Assembly (NCBI GenBank): GCA_903865885.1
Contig: CAIPLJ010000090.1
Coordinates: 1 to 7,658, forward strand
Direction: 5' to 3'
Origin: an uncultured Actinomycetes bacterium
GTDB lineage: Bacteria > Actinomycetota > Actinomycetes > Nanopelagicales > Nanopelagicaceae
Length of the DNA stretch: 7,658 bases
Positions 5,322 through 7,658 of this stretch are shown piece by piece; the first letter of the stretch is position 1, and each line of letters starts with the position of its first letter. Below the pieces are notes generated by a model. That model ran no database searches. It worked only from the letters and a program-made list of their open reading frames with translations, and was not told the origin of the DNA. Position numbers and translations under genes: made by a program.

Positions 5322-7658
5322 TTACGGGCGGAACATTGAAAGTTGGCCCTTGTAAGAGGCAACGAGATATTTCACGCGATCAATGACAACCCAGGCTGAA
5401 TCTATTCCATCTGGATTTTGATCTGATGAGACCAATTTGATTGTGGGAACTGCGCGGGAGCTATCGAGAACGCAGAGTCGCTGTTCGCAGTTGAAGGCGA
5501 TCGATGTTCCATCGGTGTTGAGATACTTTGATGGGGCGCCATATGAATCAGTTATTGCCACTGTTTGGGATGGCGGATTCTGAATCAGACTCCATCGAAT
5601 GCGATCTGCATTGGGTGCAGTAGCAGGTGATGAGATTAGCCACGCTGCCTGAACTCCATTGAGAGTCTTTGCGATAGATACATCAAAACCGGTCATTGGG
5701 GTTGCACTGCCTGATGTATCTATATTGAAGTAGCTCCAGTCACCTGGGGCAAATGTATTGCGCGATGCAACTCGTACTTCACCCGAAGTCGCCTCTTTCT
5801 TCTGATTAATTGTCAGAATAGAGTCATAGACAACATATGTCTTCTTGCCATCGAAGAGCGCTTTGAGGTGGAAGGCAACATCTCCTGTTGAGCGGCCATC
5901 TGTTTTGCGATCGCCATCTACAAGTTCGTATGTCCAGCTCTTTACACCTTTTGCCTTGGTTGCACCGAGAAGAATTCCTTGGCTATCGTCGCGATAGAAG
6001 ACTTGGATTCCACCCGCTGTTGCAACACATGCACTTGAGGTGCTGACATCACTACCGGTTCGTACACGTACAGGATCTTTGTAATCATTTACTTGAACGC
6101 CATTACCGTCGACGATTTCGTAGGTGAAGCTCTTTCCGTCATAGGTTGCATAATGGAGATCACGATCTTGGCTTTCACCATAAAAGATATGCAGCATCTG
6201 CTTGGTGCCAGTTCCGTTGACGCAGAGTGAGATTGGGCTCGTAATCGGAGCCTTTGTGCGACCTGAAGTCCCACCTGCTCCATCTACTGTGGTCTTCTTC
6301 CACAGTTTTCCAGTCCATGTAGCAATTTTGAGAATTCCACTCTTCGAATCTGTATATGCAATGAGGGGTTTTCCATCAAAATTAATACTTGTTACATGCT
6401 TCATCGAAATATCGGCATCAATGACAAAGCGCTGCCAACCAGTTTGTGGTGTTACGGGTGCGGTAGTAACTGCATCAGAAGTGCCATTCGTATTCGATGA
6501 AACAACGCTAAAGGTATAGCTCGTTCCATTTTTCAGTCCGGTAAAAGTTATGGGAGATGTCGTCGAGCTCTTTACCTGATCAGTCTTCAAATTTCGCACG
6601 GTATAACTAGTGATCTGAGCTGTGCGGGCATTTGCGGGTGGATCGAAGGTGATAATTGCAGATCCATCTGCGATGAGCGCCTGTGCGTTACGAACAACTT
6701 GTGGAACTCCGACAGCCAGACCCACTGGAGGTTTGCGACGTAAATCTTGCATCATGCCCAGTAAAAGGGAACCGGGTTCTCTATATATCTCTCCAGAATC
6801 TAAGTTGGGAGTCATAATCGAATTTGAACCCAGGTTTGCATATGTTGTCTCATCGATATGGCTTACAGATGAACCTTCTTCATAACGAGAAGGTGTATAT
6901 AAAACAATTGGTTGCCCGCTGTTAGCTGCAGTTCCACTTTCGCCAGCCCAGACAAGAGGTGATGTGAGCGCTTTGCCGAGTTCAAGAGAAGGTGATGGAA
7001 GATCTGATAAACGTCGCTTATCTGGCAGCTGTGTGTAAGCATCGTATGGCGTTGGTTGTTCAATAGTTCCATATCCAAAGAATGAGTCATAGGAATCAGT
7101 AGATAGGAAACCTAAACCATGAGCCATCTCGTGGAGAAAGACAGATTCGAGGTCATATTCATTAGTACGTGGCGCACCATCATTGCGTGTATTCCATGTA
7201 GCCATTGAATTGACTTGAATAATCATCTCGGGATTTTCGGGATCTAAATCTTTCCCAGCAAGTGCATTTGCAAGAGCTGATGGATACCAGAGGCTTGCAT
7301 CGGGTGCGCCATCAAAACCGGAGTAATAATTTCCAGGGCGTGCGCTGCCAAGTACACCAAATGATGAAGATCGTCCCCACGATGCATCAATTGTAATTGT
7401 TACGCTCGATGCGAAATTTGCACCCCAGATATCTACAGCTGCTTGAAAATCTTTCTTCGCCCATTCTGGAAAATTCTTATAGTTAATTTGAAACTTTGAT
7501 TTCTGTTCTAGGTGCGCAACTTTTGGCGGACGAGTCTGTGTTGTTCCAGATGTCTTACCTGCATATGTGTGGCCCCAGACAGTAGAGGGAGCAACTTTGA
7601 AATTAGAGAGCGCATGTGACTGAATCGGCGCTAGGAGTGCAAGGAGAGTGACCAGGGC
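5322..7658 (-). CDS. Secreted multidomain zinc metalloprotease with FN3 and propeller-like repeats (N-terminus cut by window edge)
   Basis: At least 778 residues are encoded; the start codon lies beyond 7658. Numbering from the window edge, residues 1-16 are the hydrophobic core and SHA cleavage site of a signal peptide. A metalloprotease domain follows (about 50-308), with HEMAHGLGF at 176-184 supplying two zinc histidines and the catalytic Glu177. Further on are SHID (His267) and SIMTP (Met282), which look like a distant third ligand and a Met-turn, as in leishmanolysin-like M8 peptidases. A fibronectin type III domain spans about 313-404 (SYTVRNL, then GLKNGTSYTFSVVSSNTNG). Residues 408-778 are six or so repeated units such as GKPLIAYTDS and QMLHIFYGES followed by strands ending in VDG, suggesting a beta-propeller. 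All four cysteines lie in this last region. The likely role is extracellular or surface proteolysis; the substrate is unknown. The internal ATG at 7226 is not the start. Confidence 0.88.
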   Translation of the reverse strand, partial: ALVTLLALLAPIQSHALSNFKVAPSTVWGHTYAGKTSGTTQTRPPKVAHLEQKSKFQINYKNFPEWAKKDFQAAVDIWGANFASSVTITIDASWGRSSSFGVLGSARPGNYYSGFDGAPDASLWYPSALANALAGKDLDPENPEMIIQVNSMATWNTRNDGAPRTNEYDLESVFLHEMAHGLGFLSTDSYDSFFGYGTIEQPTPYDAYTQLPDKRRLSDLPSPSLELGKALTSPLVWAGESGTAANSGQPIVLYTPSRYEEGSSVSHIDETTYANLGSNSIMTPNLDSGEIYREPGSLLLGMMQDLRRKPPVGLAVGVPQVVRNAQALIADGSAIITFDPPANARTAQITSYTVRNLKTDQVKSSTTSPITFTGLKNGTSYTFSVVSSNTNGTSDAVTTAPVTPQTGWQRFVIDADISMKHVTSINFDGKPLIAYTDSKSGILKIATWTGKLWKKTTVDGAGGTSGRTKAPITSPISLCVNGTGTKQMLHIFYGESQDRDLHYATYDGKSFTYEIVDGNGVQVNDYKDPVRVRTGSDVSTSSACVATAGGIQVFYRDDSQGILLGATKAKGVKSWTYELVDGDRKTDGRSTGDVAFHLKALFDGKKTYVVYDSILTINQKKEATSGEVRVASRNTFAPGDWSYFNIDTSGSATPMTGFDVSIAKTLNGVQAAWLISSPATAPNADRIRWSLIQNPPSQTVAITDSYGAPSKYLNTDGTSIAFNCEQRLCVLDSSRAVPTIKLVSSDQNPDGIDSAWVVIDRVKYLVASYKGQLSMFRP
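7611..7658 (-). other. Signal peptide core and cleavage site of the metalloprotease (partial)
   Basis: Reading the minus strand from the window edge in the frame of the metalloprotease gives ALVTLLALLAPIQSHA, followed by LSNF. This is a hydrophobic core, a helix-breaking proline, and a Ser-x-Ala motif (-3/-1) typical of signal peptidase I. The basic n-region and initiator codon must lie just outside the window. Confidence 0.75.

Noticed and set aside
6202..6519. 105-codon open frame on the + strand inside the metalloprotease gene
   Set aside because: It lies opposite the FN3 and repeat region, has no promoter or recognisable domain, and the minus-strand protein is clearly the coding one.
7224..7226. 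ATG as start codon of the metalloprotease
   Set aside because: The upstream frame is open to the window edge and encodes a signal peptide and the expected front part of the protease domain.
1..7658. CRISPR arrays, tRNA or rRNA genes, insertion sequences, long DNA repeats
   Set aside because: None was seen on reading; nearly every base is in a supported coding sequence and the repeats noted are at the protein level only.

Overview
The window looks like a piece of the chromosome of a streamlined actinobacterium. By eye the GC content is in the mid-to-high forties. Seven protein genes sit with only about 70 intergenic bases in 7658 (13, 26, 30 and 1 bp gaps, plus two TAATG overlaps). A clpC, mutY and radA cluster, an actinobacterial-type MutY C-terminus and apparent leaderless promoters (TANNNT 6-8 nt before ATG) all point to Actinomycetota. 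A freshwater acI-like lineage (Nanopelagicales) is my best guess, but that is inference. No tRNA, rRNA, CRISPR array, insertion sequence or phage gene is visible.

Layout. The left edge holds the last 72 codons of clpC (+ strand). It converges, across 13 bp, on a minus-strand block reading right to left: a cysteine-rich conserved protein, then radA, then mutY, with radA and mutY overlapping by one base (TAATG). This block deals with genome maintenance: RadA processes recombination intermediates and MutY removes adenine mispaired with 8-oxoguanine. disA, which often lies next to radA in actinobacteria, is not between these genes. A 30-bp divergent promoter region separates the cysteine-rich gene from proC on the + strand. 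proC overlaps by one base (TAATG) with a gene for a 401-residue secreted protein that looks like a beta-propeller.

The right third is one long minus-strand gene whose stop lies 1 bp from the stop of the secreted-protein gene. The reading frame does not begin at the internal ATG at 7226. It stays open to the window edge and encodes a signal peptide, a zinc metalloprotease domain with a leishmanolysin-like (M8-like) order of motifs, a fibronectin type III domain, and a C-terminal repeat region that looks like a second beta-propeller. The two exported, propeller-like proteins in tail-to-tail arrangement are the most unusual part of the window. The rest is housekeeping.
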